Assembly: GCF_012276695.1 (NCBI RefSeq)
Contig: NZ_CP038852.1
Span: forward strand, 806,001 to 870,000
Source of the DNA: Candidatus Pelagibacter giovannonii
GTDB taxonomy: Bacteria > Pseudomonadota > Alphaproteobacteria > Pelagibacterales > Pelagibacteraceae
Length of the DNA: 64,000 nucleotides
Reading direction: 5' to 3'
Made by a program: the position numbers and the translations under genes. Below, piece after piece: positions 26,568 through 35,466 of this stretch. Numbering within the stretch: position 1 is the stretch's first letter; each line of letters opens with the position of its first letter. The notes under the pieces were generated by a model. That model made no database searches. It saw only the letters and a list, made by a program, of their open reading frames with translations, and was not told the origin of the DNA.

Positions 26568-28235
26568 TTAAATAATTTTTTGAATAATTTTTTCAAAACT
26601 TTTAGTAAAATCTTTTATATCGAAAAGAGATGATTTTAATACTTTTTCTCTCAAATTTTTCCCAAATTTTTGTAATATGTTTTTTTCTTTTTGAAATGAA
26701 ATAGCTTTATTAAAATAATCATCTTTATTTTCAGCAATAAAGCTTTCCATTTGAAGGTTAATATTTATACTTTCACCACATCGTGAATTAAAATTATGAC
26801 CTTTCATTGTTAAAACAGGAACGCCCATCAAAACTGCATCAAAGCTAGTTGTAACACCAGGGTAGGGGAATGTATCCAGCGCAACATCAACGTTATTATA
26901 AAGGCCTAAATGATTTTGAAAATTTTTTTTATGGTTGATAAATAGAATTTTCTTTTTTTCCACCCCTCTAACTATAAATTTCTTTAAAAGGTTTAATTTT
27001 AATTCTTCACCAACAATACTAGGTGGCATAGGGTTTTTTAAAATAATTTGAGAATTAGAACAGTTCAAAATTTTAGACCACACATCTATAGTGTCATTTG
27101 ATATTTTGTGGAAATTATTAAAGGAAGCATATGTAAATATCAAATTATTTTTTTTTATTTCTGGTAAACTTACTGACAAATTCATTGCATTCCATATTTT
27201 AGGTAAAAATAAAATCTTTTCAGAATACAATTTTTCCTCTTCTTTTTTTATTAAATTATGGTCTGCAATAAGGTAATCCATATTTTTAATTCCTGTGGTA
27301 TTATTATATCCAAGCCAGCAAGCTTGAATTTTTGCCACTCTATTTGAAATAACCTGAACTCTATTTCCCCTAAAGAAACCACAAAGATCTATTAAAATAT
27401 CAAGCTCTGATGATCTCACTAAATTAGTGGCTTCAAGATCTGATAGCTTACTTATATCTATCCAATCTTTAGTTGATAATCTTAATTCATCGGTTGTATT
27501 ATCATAATGAGAATTGTGTAAATTGCTAATTAAGCTAATTTCAAATTTATCTTTATCCAGATTTAATAACAAACCTTTTAAAAAAAACGATACTGGATGA
27601 TTTTTAAAATCACCTGAAAAAAAACCAATTTTTATTTTGTTATTTTTTGAATTTTTAAAATTAAAACTACAATGTTCTAATTCTTTGTTGTTTTCCATTA
27701 ATTTAGAATAATTTAAACATTCAGAAAAATAAAATTCTTGAGTTATACCACTGGCATAATTTAAACATGTTAAAAATTCACTCCTATCAATTTTTGATTT
27801 AGGATTAATCTTAAATAAAATTTTATAATATTTTATAGACTCATCTAAGTTAGCCAAATATAGGTGAATTTTACTTAATCCAAGTAACAACCTCTCATCA
27901 CTCTGATTAATATTGTATGCCTCTTCAACGTAGGGCAAAACAACTTTAAATTCTTGAGTTCTAAAACTAACCTCAATCATATTGCATAGCAGCTGCAAGT
28001 CGTGTCTATTATTGACATAAAGTTTCTCAAACAAATTACTTGCACATCTAAGATCCTTAATATTTGAGGATTGATTTAATGTTATGGCACATGCATAATA
28101 AAATATTATTGAAGGTGACTGATCTTCTGGTTTGCCTAATTTTTCAGTTTCAAGCTGTACTCTTTTATATTGTCCATCGTTCAAATATTTTAGAAATGTT
28201 TTGCTAAGGTCTATATTTTTAGATTTTTTCGACAT
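26568..28235 (-). CDS. TPR plus OGT-like (SPINDLY/GT41) glycosyltransferase
   Basis: The 555-residue protein has TPR-like helices in the first 190 residues (for example GLSKIHLYLANLDESIKYYK) and a GT41-type catalytic region: IGFFSGDFKNHPVSFFLKGL, RVAKIQACWLGYNNTTGIKN, YASFNNFHKISNDTIDVWSK, and VDVALDTFPYPGVTTSFDAV. This family (O-linked GlcNAc transferase, SPINDLY type) transfers a sugar to protein Ser/Thr or acts on glycans; substrate cannot be told. It is inserted between mnmE and rho, which are normally close neighbours in alphaproteobacteria. It has no flagellar genes nearby. Confidence 0.85.
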   Translation of the reverse strand: MSKKSKNIDLSKTFLKYLNDGQYKRVQLETEKLGKPEDQSPSIIFYYACAITLNQSSNIKDLRCASNLFEKLYVNNRHDLQLLCNMIEVSFRTQEFKVVLPYVEEAYNINQSDERLLLGLSKIHLYLANLDESIKYYKILFKINPKSKIDRSEFLTCLNYASGITQEFYFSECLNYSKLMENNKELEHCSFNFKNSKNNKIKIGFFSGDFKNHPVSFFLKGLLLNLDKDKFEISLISNLHNSHYDNTTDELRLSTKDWIDISKLSDLEATNLVRSSELDILIDLCGFFRGNRVQVISNRVAKIQACWLGYNNTTGIKNMDYLIADHNLIKKEEEKLYSEKILFLPKIWNAMNLSVSLPEIKKNNLIFTYASFNNFHKISNDTIDVWSKILNCSNSQIILKNPMPPSIVGEELKLNLLKKFIVRGVEKKKILFINHKKNFQNHLGLYNNVDVALDTFPYPGVTTSFDAVLMGVPVLTMKGHNFNSRCGESININLQMESFIAENKDDYFNKAISFQKEKNILQKFGKNLREKVLKSSLFDIKDFTKSFEKIIQKII

Positions 28236-28299
28236 AATTGAAACAAATATAAATAACGTAAAAAACCATCAGATAAAATAAATAAAATTATATTATTTT

Positions 28300-28320
28300 T
28301 AAGCCTTGATTTAAGGCCTA
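28300..28320 (-). terminator. Possible weak terminator after rho
   Basis: GCCTT at 28303-28307 pairs with AAGGC at 28313-28317 (5-base loop), 14 bases past the rho stop on the minus strand. The following sequence is A/T-rich but has no clean T-run. Tentative. Confidence 0.35.
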
Positions 28321-28330
28321 GCTTTGAGAG

Positions 28331-29599
28331 TTATGCTGGTTTATTCATTGAACTAAAGAAATCTGCATTGCTTTTTGTTTCTTTAAGTTTCGAATTAATA
28401 AATTCAATAGCATCCATTGTTCCCATTGGACTAATAATTCTTCTTAGCACATTCATTTTTGAAAGGTCGTCTTTATCAAAAAGTAATTCTTCTCTTCTTG
28501 TTCCAGATTTAGTTATATCGATTGCTGGATAAATTCTTCTCTCAGCAATTTTTCTATCCAGAACTGTTTCACTATTTCCAGTTCCTTTAAATTCTTCAAA
28601 AATTACTTCATCCATTCTTGATCCAGTATCAATCAAAGCTGTTGAGATGATTGTTAAAGATCCACCTTCTTCAATATTTCTTGCAGCACCAAAAAATCTT
28701 TTTGGTCTTTGAAGTGCATTCGCGTCAACTCCACCTGTTAATACTTTTCCAGAACTTGGGATTACTGCATTATAAGCTCTACCCAATCTTGTGATTGAGT
28801 CTAATAAAATTACCACGTCCTTTTTATGCTCGGTTAATCGTTTTGCTTTTTCAATTACCATTTCAGCCACAGCAACGTGTCTTGAAGCAGGCTCATCAAA
28901 AGTAGAACTTATAACCTCACCTTTAACTGTTCTTTTCATATCAGTTACTTCTTCTGGTCTTTCATCAATCAATAAAACCATCAAGTAGCTTTCAGGATAA
29001 TTTTTAGCAATTGAGTTAGCGATACTTTGTAAAATCATTGTCTTACCGGCTTTAGGAGGTGAGATAATTATTGATCTTTGACCTTTTCCAATTGGACTTA
29101 CAAGATCAATTAATCTTGGAGTTAAATCTGGTTTTTTTTCAATTTTAGTTGTCTCAACTTCCATCACCATTTGTTTATTCGGGTAAAGTGGGGTTAAATT
29201 ATCAAACGCAATTTTGTGACGAGCTTTTTCTGGTTCTTCAAAATTTATTTTTTCTACTTGTAATAATGCAAAATATCTTTCACCTTCTTTTGGGGCTCTA
29301 ACAGGACCCTCGACCGTGTCTCCTGTTCTTAAACCAAACTTTCTAATTTGGCTTGGGCTAACATAAATGTCATCTGGTCCAGCTAAATAGTTTGATTCCA
29401 TTGCTCTTAAAAAACCAAATCCATCTTGTAATAATTGCAAAACTCCAGCTCCAGTTATCTCTTCTTTTTCAGCAACCTTTTTTAATATAGCAAATAAAAT
29501 TTCTTGTTTTCTTAATGTGCTAGCGTTTTCAATACCAAGCTCTTCTGCTTGAGTGATCAATTGTTCAGATGATTTTAATTTAAGTTCTTGTATATTCAT
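28331..29599 (-). CDS. rho: Transcription termination factor Rho
   Basis: Rho is a hexameric RNA-dependent helicase that ends transcripts. The 422-residue protein has the N-terminal helical and cold-shock RNA-binding domains ([32 protein letters not shown]) and the motor with Walker [15 protein letters not shown] (near 180), Walker [14 protein letters not shown] and the Q/R loops. Its ATG (29597-29599) is preceded, 4 bases upstream on the coding strand, by seven consecutive C (29604-29610). A Shine-Dalgarno sequence is not visible; the C-run could be a Rho-binding (rut-type) site for autoregulation. Confidence 0.98.
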   Translation of the reverse strand: MNIQELKLKSSEQLITQAEELGIENASTLRKQEILFAILKKVAEKEEITGAGVLQLLQDGFGFLRAMESNYLAGPDDIYVSPSQIRKFGLRTGDTVEGPVRAPKEGERYFALLQVEKINFEEPEKARHKIAFDNLTPLYPNKQMVMEVETTKIEKKPDLTPRLIDLVSPIGKGQRSIIISPPKAGKTMILQSIANSIAKNYPESYLMVLLIDERPEEVTDMKRTVKGEVISSTFDEPASRHVAVAEMVIEKAKRLTEHKKDVVILLDSITRLGRAYNAVIPSSGKVLTGGVDANALQRPKRFFGAARNIEEGGSLTIISTALIDTGSRMDEVIFEEFKGTGNSETVLDRKIAERRIYPAIDITKSGTRREELLFDKDDLSKMNVLRRIISPMGTMDAIEFINSKLKETKSNADFFSSMNKPA

Positions 29600-29717
29600 G
29601 AGTGGGGGGGTTAAAATTTTTGTGAGATAAGATAGATATATATACTCTTTAAATTATTACAAGCATAGAACTTAGTGCTCTTTAAAGCTCAATAAAATAG
29701 CGCATTTTATAGAGTAT
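29600..29717 (-). promoter_or_regulatory. rho leader with C7 run and AT palindrome
   Basis: This 118-bp gap lies between hemG and rho, both leftward. It contains the C7 tract (29604-29610) and an AT-only perfect inverted repeat (ATAAAAT at 29692-29698 and ATTTTAT at 29704-29710 around AGCGC), plausibly a terminator for hemG or part of the rho promoter region. No ORF is visible. Confidence 0.45.
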
Positions 29718-30245
29718 TTAAGAACTTAAACTTAGTTCTTTAGCAAAATCCTCTACTTTAGACCAGTCAGTAAATTCAAAGGACTTTGAGGTGTCTGTTG
29801 GGCCTTTAGTTATAAACATTATAAGTCGAATAATATATTTATCAAAAAAACTATAATTTGGATAATTAACTTTGCCAGCAAACACGCCCAACCTATCAGG
29901 CTTCCAATTTGAAATTTTTAAAAACTTTTTCATATAAGGATTTGTTTCTGGAGTATTTTTTTCTGGTTTTCTTGCAACAACATTTACTGAAAAGAAGGCA
30001 CTTTTTTTTTTTTCAAGTGTTTCTTTGTTTGAAGAAATAAATTTATATAAATTTTTACTATGTTTCCCATATCTGATGCTTGCTCCAATTATAATATCTT
30101 CATAAGATTGAAGATTAAAATCACTTGCTTCTTCTAGTGAGATTAATTTTATAGATTCACTATTTTTTGAAAAGCTTTTTATTTTTTCACAAATAGTTTT
30201 TGTTTGACCATCTGTACTTGAGTAAATTATTAAAGAACCAGGCAT
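29718..30245 (-). CDS. hemG: Protoporphyrinogen IX dehydrogenase HemG, flavodoxin type
   Basis: HemG oxidises protoporphyrinogen IX to protoporphyrin IX using FMN and passes electrons to a quinone. The 175-residue sequence aligns closely with E. coli HemG: IIYSSTDGQTKTICE with the FMN-binding loop, IIIGASIRYGKHSK, FFSVNVVARKPEKNTPETNP (20 residues), NWKPDRLGVFAGKVNYPNY, FFDKYIIRLIMFITKG, and DWSKVEDFAKEL. It lies next to hemH, which takes its product. Most alphaproteobacteria use HemJ or HemY; the gammaproteobacterial-type HemG suggests transfer or lineage loss of others. Confidence 0.92.
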   Translation of the reverse strand: MPGSLIIYSSTDGQTKTICEKIKSFSKNSESIKLISLEEASDFNLQSYEDIIIGASIRYGKHSKNLYKFISSNKETLEKKKSAFFSVNVVARKPEKNTPETNPYMKKFLKISNWKPDRLGVFAGKVNYPNYSFFDKYIIRLIMFITKGPTDTSKSFEFTDWSKVEDFAKELSLSS

Positions 30246-30256
30246 TTTAATTGATA

Positions 30257-31375
30257 CTATTTTTTATTCATTATTTGTTGCGGCATTTTCTGATAATATT
30301 TTTTTTCAACTTGGTATTCTATATCCTCTTTATCTTGTGCTGAGCCCTCTGCTTGTATAAAGGTATATTTTGCAAAGTCTTTACACCAGTCTTTGTTAGT
30401 ATTGAGACATTCTACTGGATGGACATTGCCACCCCATTCTTTTGCATCGTTTACTAACTCATGACCTAATTCATCAGTGGTTTCAAGACAGTCTGCAACA
30501 AAACTTGGAGAATATATTACAATTTCTTTCTTACCTTCAGAAATTAATTTTTTAATTACATCTTCCGTATATGGTGTTATCCATTCTTCAGAACCAAAGC
30601 GACTTTGAAAGCTCATCATACACTGTTCTGGTTTAATATTTTTTAGATTATTAGTAATAAGATTAAATGTTTCGAAGCAATGTCTATAATAGTCATCACC
30701 TTTACTGACAACTCGCCTTTTTTGCATTCCATGAAAAGTTATTACTAAGCTGTCGATTTTCTTTCCTTGATTTATTAATTCATTTAATTTTGAGTCAACT
30801 TGATTTACAGAATTATCAATAAAGGCATGTGTTCTGTGAAAGTTCGTGATAACTTCGAAAGTTGGTATTTTTACTCTCTTCGACAACTCTTTTGCCAATG
30901 CATCTATGCCCGAAGCTATTGTGGCCTCAGAGTACTGAGGAAACATTGGTATAACTAATAGTTTTGTCGCGCCAATACCTTTTTTTAAATCATCCTCCCA
31001 ATCATCATAAACTTCATTTACATATGGAGGTGATAAAAGAAAAGCATGGTTTACTTCGACATAACCTTCTGGATCAATTTTCTTTAATTCTTCACTTACA
31101 TTTTTTGTAAAATTTTTCGTGTTGGTTATTAGTGGAAAACTTTCTCCATCCCAGATTCTTGCATAAAGTTTAGCAGACTTTTGTGGTCTGAAGGGCAACA
31201 CAAAAAAATTTAAAATTATTTTCCAAATCCATGGGTTTATATCAACAACTCTTGGGTCTCCTAAAAATGCACGAAGATATTTTCTTAAAGCTTTAGTTGT
31301 TGGCTCCGAAGGTGATCCTAATTGAACAAATACAACTTTTGTTTTTCTTTTTGGATGTGTGTACTGTTGTGTCAT
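30257..31375 (-). CDS. hemH: Ferrochelatase
   Basis: HemH inserts Fe2+ into protoporphyrin IX, the last step of haem synthesis. The 372-residue protein shows VVFVQLGSPSEPTTKALRKYL (split: VVFVQLGSPSEP, TTKALRKYL), VIPMFPQYSEAT, VITFHGMQKR with the active-site His, MSFQSRFGSEEWITPYT, VYSPSFVADCLETTDEL with the catalytic Glu. It sits between hemE and hemG in a haem block next to the putative origin. Confidence 0.96.
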   Translation of the reverse strand: MTQQYTHPKRKTKVVFVQLGSPSEPTTKALRKYLRAFLGDPRVVDINPWIWKIILNFFVLPFRPQKSAKLYARIWDGESFPLITNTKNFTKNVSEELKKIDPEGYVEVNHAFLLSPPYVNEVYDDWEDDLKKGIGATKLLVIPMFPQYSEATIASGIDALAKELSKRVKIPTFEVITNFHRTHAFIDNSVNQVDSKLNELINQGKKIDSLVITFHGMQKRRVVSKGDDYYRHCFETFNLITNNLKNIKPEQCMMSFQSRFGSEEWITPYTEDVIKKLISEGKKEIVIYSPSFVADCLETTDELGHELVNDAKEWGGNVHPVECLNTNKDWCKDFAKYTFIQAEGSAQDKEDIEYQVEKKYYQKMPQQIMNKK

Positions 31376-31414
31376 TATAAATAGGTTATTATAAATATTG
31401 TTTTAATTTTTAAT

Positions 31415-32416
31415 TTAATAATCTTTTACCATCTTTACTAAATAATCCACCATATTAGGATCTGTTTGGGGCAATACGCCATGGCCTAAATTAAAAATGT
31501 ATGGGTGGTCTTTGAATGCATCTAGATATCTTCTTGCTTCTTTTTTCAAATTTTCTTTATTAGTTAATAATATTTTTGGATCAAGTCCTCCTTGTATAGG
31601 TATATTAATCTCTTTACATATGGAAACAGGATTTACATCATAGTCAATATTAACAGCATCAGGTTTAACAATATCACAATAATTTTTATAATTTTTTACT
31701 CCTCTTGGAAAACAAATTACTGGTACGTTCAATGATTTTACATAATCAACTAAATTTAGTGTTGGTATATAAACATAGTTTGGTAAATCTTTTTCTTCCA
31801 ACAAACCAGCCCAGCTATCAAAAATCTGAATAACGGTCGCACCACTTTTTATTTGCTGGTCAATATGTAATTTCAAAAATTTTTCTAGAATTATTAAAAT
31901 CCTGTTTATTAGAAATTCATCTTTGAAAAAGTCTTTTATTAGCTCTTTTTTTGGTGAATGTTTATTAATCATATAAACTAATAATGTCCACGGTGCTCCA
32001 ACAAAGCCTATTACATTTTTGTTTTTGATTAAGTTATTTTCGCTTACTTTTTTAATTGATTTATAAACTGGATATAATTTTTCTATAAAATCAACTTGAT
32101 CCACATTAGATAAGTCATCTAAGTCTAACGAGCCAAGTTGCGGACCAAAATCTCTTTTAAATTCTATTTTTTGATTTAATCCATATGGGATCATTAAAAT
32201 ATCTGAAAAAATTATTGCAGCATCTAAATCAAATCTTTTAAGAGGTTGCAAAGTTATCTCTGAAGATAAATTTACATTTAAACACAGGTTTATAAAATTA
32301 GGATTTAATTTTCTAATTTCCCTAAATTCTGGTAGATATCTACCAGCCTGTCTCATTAACCATATTGGAGAATTATTTGTTTTTTTGTTTATTATAGTTT
32401 CTTGAATGGGTGTCAT
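31415..32416 (-). CDS. hemE: Uroporphyrinogen III decarboxylase
   Basis: HemE removes four carboxyl groups from uroporphyrinogen III to make coproporphyrinogen III. The sequence has IWLMRQAGRYLPEFREIR, FSDILMIPYGL, GFVGAPWTLLVYM, QIFDSWAG, CFPRGV, and the C-terminal FNLGHGVLPQTDPNMV. I chose the ATG at 32416, which leaves 333 residues starting MTPIQETI; an upstream ATG adds 32 unrelated residues that would lie in the origin gap. hemE bordering the origin is the Caulobacter arrangement. Confidence 0.96.
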   Translation of the reverse strand: MTPIQETIINKKTNNSPIWLMRQAGRYLPEFREIRKLNPNFINLCLNVNLSSEITLQPLKRFDLDAAIIFSDILMIPYGLNQKIEFKRDFGPQLGSLDLDDLSNVDQVDFIEKLYPVYKSIKKVSENNLIKNKNVIGFVGAPWTLLVYMINKHSPKKELIKDFFKDEFLINRILIILEKFLKLHIDQQIKSGATVIQIFDSWAGLLEEKDLPNYVYIPTLNLVDYVKSLNVPVICFPRGVKNYKNYCDIVKPDAVNIDYDVNPVSICKEINIPIQGGLDPKILLTNKENLKKEARRYLDAFKDHPYIFNLGHGVLPQTDPNMVDYLVKMVKDY

Positions 32417-32700
32417 AATAATAAGTAAATATTTAATTATAGTATTAGTTATATAGTATGTGAATAATGGTAATTGTTTGTTTTTCAGTTTTTGTACATA
32501 ACTTATCAACAATTAGTGAGTTATAGAATTGTTATATAGTCTCAAATCTAAGGCTTTATTTAATATTGTTAGATAAAATGTATATTAATAGTTCACATGA
32601 TTATTAATGTTAATAAAAATGAGTTTTTACAGCGAAAAATAAAAAACATCACTATTTTAAAAAATGATAAAAATAATACCAAAATATCAACTTTTAATAC
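32417..32700. other. Candidate replication origin (oriC)
   Basis: This 284-bp gene-free gap lies between leftward hemE and rightward ppsR, where Caulobacter crescentus has its origin. Three DnaA boxes cluster in 53 bp: TGTGAATAA at 32459-32467 (reverse of TTATTCACA, exact to TTATNCACA), TGTACATAA at 32493-32501 (reverse of TTATGTACA, one mismatch), and TTATCAACA at 32503-32511 (one mismatch). The rest of the gap is extremely AT-rich, suitable for unwinding. Genes diverge on both sides and parABS is near. Function is inferred. Confidence 0.78.
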
Positions 32701-33525
32701 ATGAGTAATACATATCAAATATACCTTATTTCTGACTCCACTGGGGAGACTCTTGATAGAGTGTTTTTAGCAATTAAAGCTCAATTTAAAAACATAGAAT
32801 ATGATGTAAAATCTTATTTTTTTACAAGAACAGAAAATCAAGTTAACAAAATAATGGAAGAAGCAAAAAAAAATAATAATTCAATAATTTTATACACTAT
32901 CGTTGATACTTCTCTTGCAAAGTTTTTAGCAAACAAAGGAGATGAAAAAAAAATTCCGTGTTTTAGTGTTTTAGGAAATTTAATAATGAACTTCTCAAAA
33001 CTTTTAAATCAAAAAGCATCCCACGTTCCGAGTGGACAACATGCTTTGAATGAAGAATATTATGAAAGAATTGAAGCAATCCAATTTACTATGGCCCATG
33101 ACGATGGAAATCTTGTTGAAGACATAGAAAAAGCAGACCTGATATTGTTGGGTGTTAGCAGGACAAGCAAAACACCAACATCAATCTATCTTGCTAACAG
33201 AGGTTACAAAACTTTAAATATACCCTTGGTAAATGATCAATCAATACCGGAAAGTTTAAAGAAAAATCCAAAACTTTCTTGTGTGGTTGGCTTAACAACT
33301 GAACCTCAGAGATTAGTTGATATTAGAAAAAATAGAATGAATGCTCTTAAAGAAAAAGAAAATACTAATTATACAGATATAAGAAAAATAGAAAAAGAAA
33401 TTAGTGAGGCTAAAAAAACATTTATCAAATATAAATGGCCAACAATTGATGTTACCAGAAAATCAGTAGAAGAAACGGCAGCATCAATAATTAAAATATA
33501 TGAAATAAACAAAAGCAATGGTTAA
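32701..33525 (+). CDS. ppsR: Pyruvate,phosphate dikinase / PEP synthetase regulatory protein (DUF299)
   Basis: PpsR proteins are bifunctional kinase/phosphorylases that switch off and on pyruvate,phosphate dikinase or PEP synthetase. The 274-residue protein has the N-terminal YLISDSTGETLDRVFLAI, and a P-loop like LLGVSRTSKTPTSIYLANRG near residue 155 typical of DUF299. It is the first gene right of the putative oriC (the homologue of the gene bordering the Caulobacter and Rickettsia origin region). It overlaps maf by 8 bp. Confidence 0.9.
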   Translation: MSNTYQIYLISDSTGETLDRVFLAIKAQFKNIEYDVKSYFFTRTENQVNKIMEEAKKNNNSIILYTIVDTSLAKFLANKGDEKKIPCFSVLGNLIMNFSKLLNQKASHVPSGQHALNEEYYERIEAIQFTMAHDDGNLVEDIEKADLILLGVSRTSKTPTSIYLANRGYKTLNIPLVNDQSIPESLKKNPKLSCVVGLTTEPQRLVDIRKNRMNALKEKENTNYTDIRKIEKEISEAKKTFIKYKWPTIDVTRKSVEETAASIIKIYEINKSNG

Positions 33526-34105
33526 AAAAATTATACTTGCATCAAAAAGTGGTGTAAGAAAAAAAATTTTAGAAAAAAACAATATTCAGTGTAAAATAGA
33601 ACCATCCAATGTGGATGAGGATAGTATTAAAGAAAGCCTGCTAAAAGAAAGAGCATCTCCAACAATTATTTCAAAAAATTTAGCAGAATTGAAGGCTAAC
33701 AAAATTAGTCAAAAATTTATAGAGGAAATAGTGCTTGGAGCAGACAGTATAATAGATTTAGAGGGTGAAATAATATCAAAGCCTAACAACAGAGTAGAAG
33801 CATTAGAAATACTAAAAAGAATGAACGGAAAAACTCATCAATTAATAAGTTCAGTTTGTATTTCAAGGGGTGGATCGATGATATGGAATTACACCGATAA
33901 GGCCTCATTAACTATGAAAAACATGACTTCTTTGGAATTAGAAAATTATTTGAAAAAAATTTCTGATAAAGACCTCTATGCTTATAATGTTTATCAAATT
34001 GAAGGCGAAGGAAGAAATTTATTTTCAAAAATAGAAGGGGATGAAGATACGATCATGGGCCTTCCAGTCAAAAAAATTAAAGAATATCTGAATATTACAA
34101 GATGA
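33518..34105 (+). CDS. maf: Maf-family nucleoside triphosphate pyrophosphatase
   Basis: Maf proteins hydrolyse non-canonical or pyrimidine NTPs. The 195-residue protein shows IILASKSGVRKKIL, VLGADSIIDLEGEIISKP, the RMNGKTHQLIS motif, and the C-terminal EGEGRNLFSKIEGDEDTIMG with GLP, all family hallmarks. It overlaps ppsR and aroE by 8 and 4 bp and is part of the ppsR-maf-aroE-coaE-dnaQ operon. Confidence 0.95.
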   Translation: MVKKIILASKSGVRKKILEKNNIQCKIEPSNVDEDSIKESLLKERASPTIISKNLAELKANKISQKFIEEIVLGADSIIDLEGEIISKPNNRVEALEILKRMNGKTHQLISSVCISRGGSMIWNYTDKASLTMKNMTSLELENYLKKISDKDLYAYNVYQIEGEGRNLFSKIEGDEDTIMGLPVKKIKEYLNITR

Positions 34106-34899
34106 AAAAAAATTTTTTAGTAATAGGAAATCCAATTGATCATAGCTTATCACCAAAATTACATAACTATTGGATAAAAAAATATAAAATTGATGCAATT
34201 TATGAAAAAAGGCTTTTAAATAATAATGAGATAGAAAATTTGATTTTTAATATCAGAGAAGAAAAAATTCATGGGATAAATATAACAGTACCATTTAAAA
34301 AGATGATTATCCCTTTTTTAGATGAGTTAAGTGAGGAAGCAGAAATTTCTCAATCAGTAAACACAATTTATAAAAAAGATAATAAAATTATAGGTGATAA
34401 TACTGATATTGAAGGTTTTAAACTTAGTTTAGAAAAAACAGAACAAGAAATTAAAAATAAAAAGGCTTTAATACTAGGGGCAGGTGGGGTTGTTCCTTCA
34501 ATTATTATTGCACTTAAAAAAATGCAAATTGAAAAAATTTATATAAGTAATCGAACAGAATTAAAAACAACAGAGTTGAAGAAAAACTTTCCAGAGATTG
34601 AAATAATTAAATGGGGACAAACTTTAGATTTTGACATAATCATAAATGCGACAAGCATTGGATTAAAAGAGGAAGATGAAATTAATATTAATTATCAACA
34701 AATTAGCAAAGACAAATTTTTTTATGATGTAATATATAATCCGCCAGAAACAAATTTTTTAAAAAAGGCAAAAAAGTATGGTGGAATAACAAAAAATGGC
34801 AAAATGATGTTTATTTACCAGGCTCAAAAAGCCTTTTTTATCTGGCATAAAGTTGTTCCAGAAGTAGACAATGAAACAATTAATCTTTTAGATGTATGA
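34102..34899 (+). CDS. aroE: Shikimate dehydrogenase (NADP+)
   Basis: AroE reduces 3-dehydroshikimate to shikimate in aromatic amino-acid synthesis. The 265-residue protein has IGNPIDHSLSPKLHNYW with the shikimate-binding Ser pair, GINITVPFK with catalytic Lys, GDNTDIEGF, and the Rossmann loop ALILGAGGVVPSI. It overlaps maf and coaE by 4 bp each, so translation is coupled. Confidence 0.97.
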   Translation: MKKNFLVIGNPIDHSLSPKLHNYWIKKYKIDAIYEKRLLNNNEIENLIFNIREEKIHGINITVPFKKMIIPFLDELSEEAEISQSVNTIYKKDNKIIGDNTDIEGFKLSLEKTEQEIKNKKALILGAGGVVPSIIIALKKMQIEKIYISNRTELKTTELKKNFPEIEIIKWGQTLDFDIIINATSIGLKEEDEININYQQISKDKFFYDVIYNPPETNFLKKAKKYGGITKNGKMMFIYQAQKAFFIWHKVVPEVDNETINLLDV

Positions 34900-35465
34900 T
34901 AAAAATTGCACTGGTAGGAGATATAGGTTCTGGAAAAAGTCACATAGCTAAACTTTTTGGTTATCCAGTTTTTAATGCTGATCAAGAAGTGGCAAGCATA
35001 TATAAAAAAAATAAAAATTGTTTTAAAAGATTAAAAAAAAATTTACCTAAATATTTTTCAGTATTTCCAGCAAATAAAATACAAATTATAAAAGCAATAG
35101 AGGATAGTGAAAAAAATTTAAAAAAAATTACAAAAATTATTCATCCAGAAGTTAGAAAAAAATTATCTACTTTTTTAAAAAAAAATAAAAAAAGAAAAGC
35201 CATAATTTTAGATATCCCTCTTTTATTGGAAAATAAACTAAACCAGAAAGGTGATATAATAGTTTTTGTTCAGTCAAAAAAAAGTGATATTATAAAAAGA
35301 CTAAAAATGAGAGATAATTTTAACTTAAATTTATATAATCAATTTAAAAAAATACAGTTACCGCTTAGTTATAAAAAGAAAAAATCTAATCATATTATTA
35401 AAAATAATTTTACCAATAAGCTTGTTAAGATAAGTATAAAAAAAATACTAAAAAAAATTATATAA
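34896..35465 (+). CDS. coaE: Dephospho-CoA kinase
   Basis: CoaE phosphorylates dephospho-CoA in the last step of coenzyme A synthesis. The 189-residue protein has the P-loop VGDIGSGKSHIAKLF (with GSGKS), FNADQEV, the HPEVRKKL helix, and AIILDIPLLLENKL. It is extremely Lys-rich in its second half, and several A-runs are in frame. It overlaps aroE by 4 bp and ends one base before dnaQ. Confidence 0.94.
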   Translation: MIKIALVGDIGSGKSHIAKLFGYPVFNADQEVASIYKKNKNCFKRLKKNLPKYFSVFPANKIQIIKAIEDSEKNLKKITKIIHPEVRKKLSTFLKKNKKRKAIILDIPLLLENKLNQKGDIIVFVQSKKSDIIKRLKMRDNFNLNLYNQFKKIQLPLSYKKKKSNHIIKNNFTNKLVKISIKKILKKII

Positions 35466-35466
35466 G

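Noticed and set aside
32608..32616. Fourth DnaA box (TGTTAATAA) in the origin gap
   Set aside because: Matches only TTATTAACA, which is likely by chance in so AT-rich a stretch; left out of the count.
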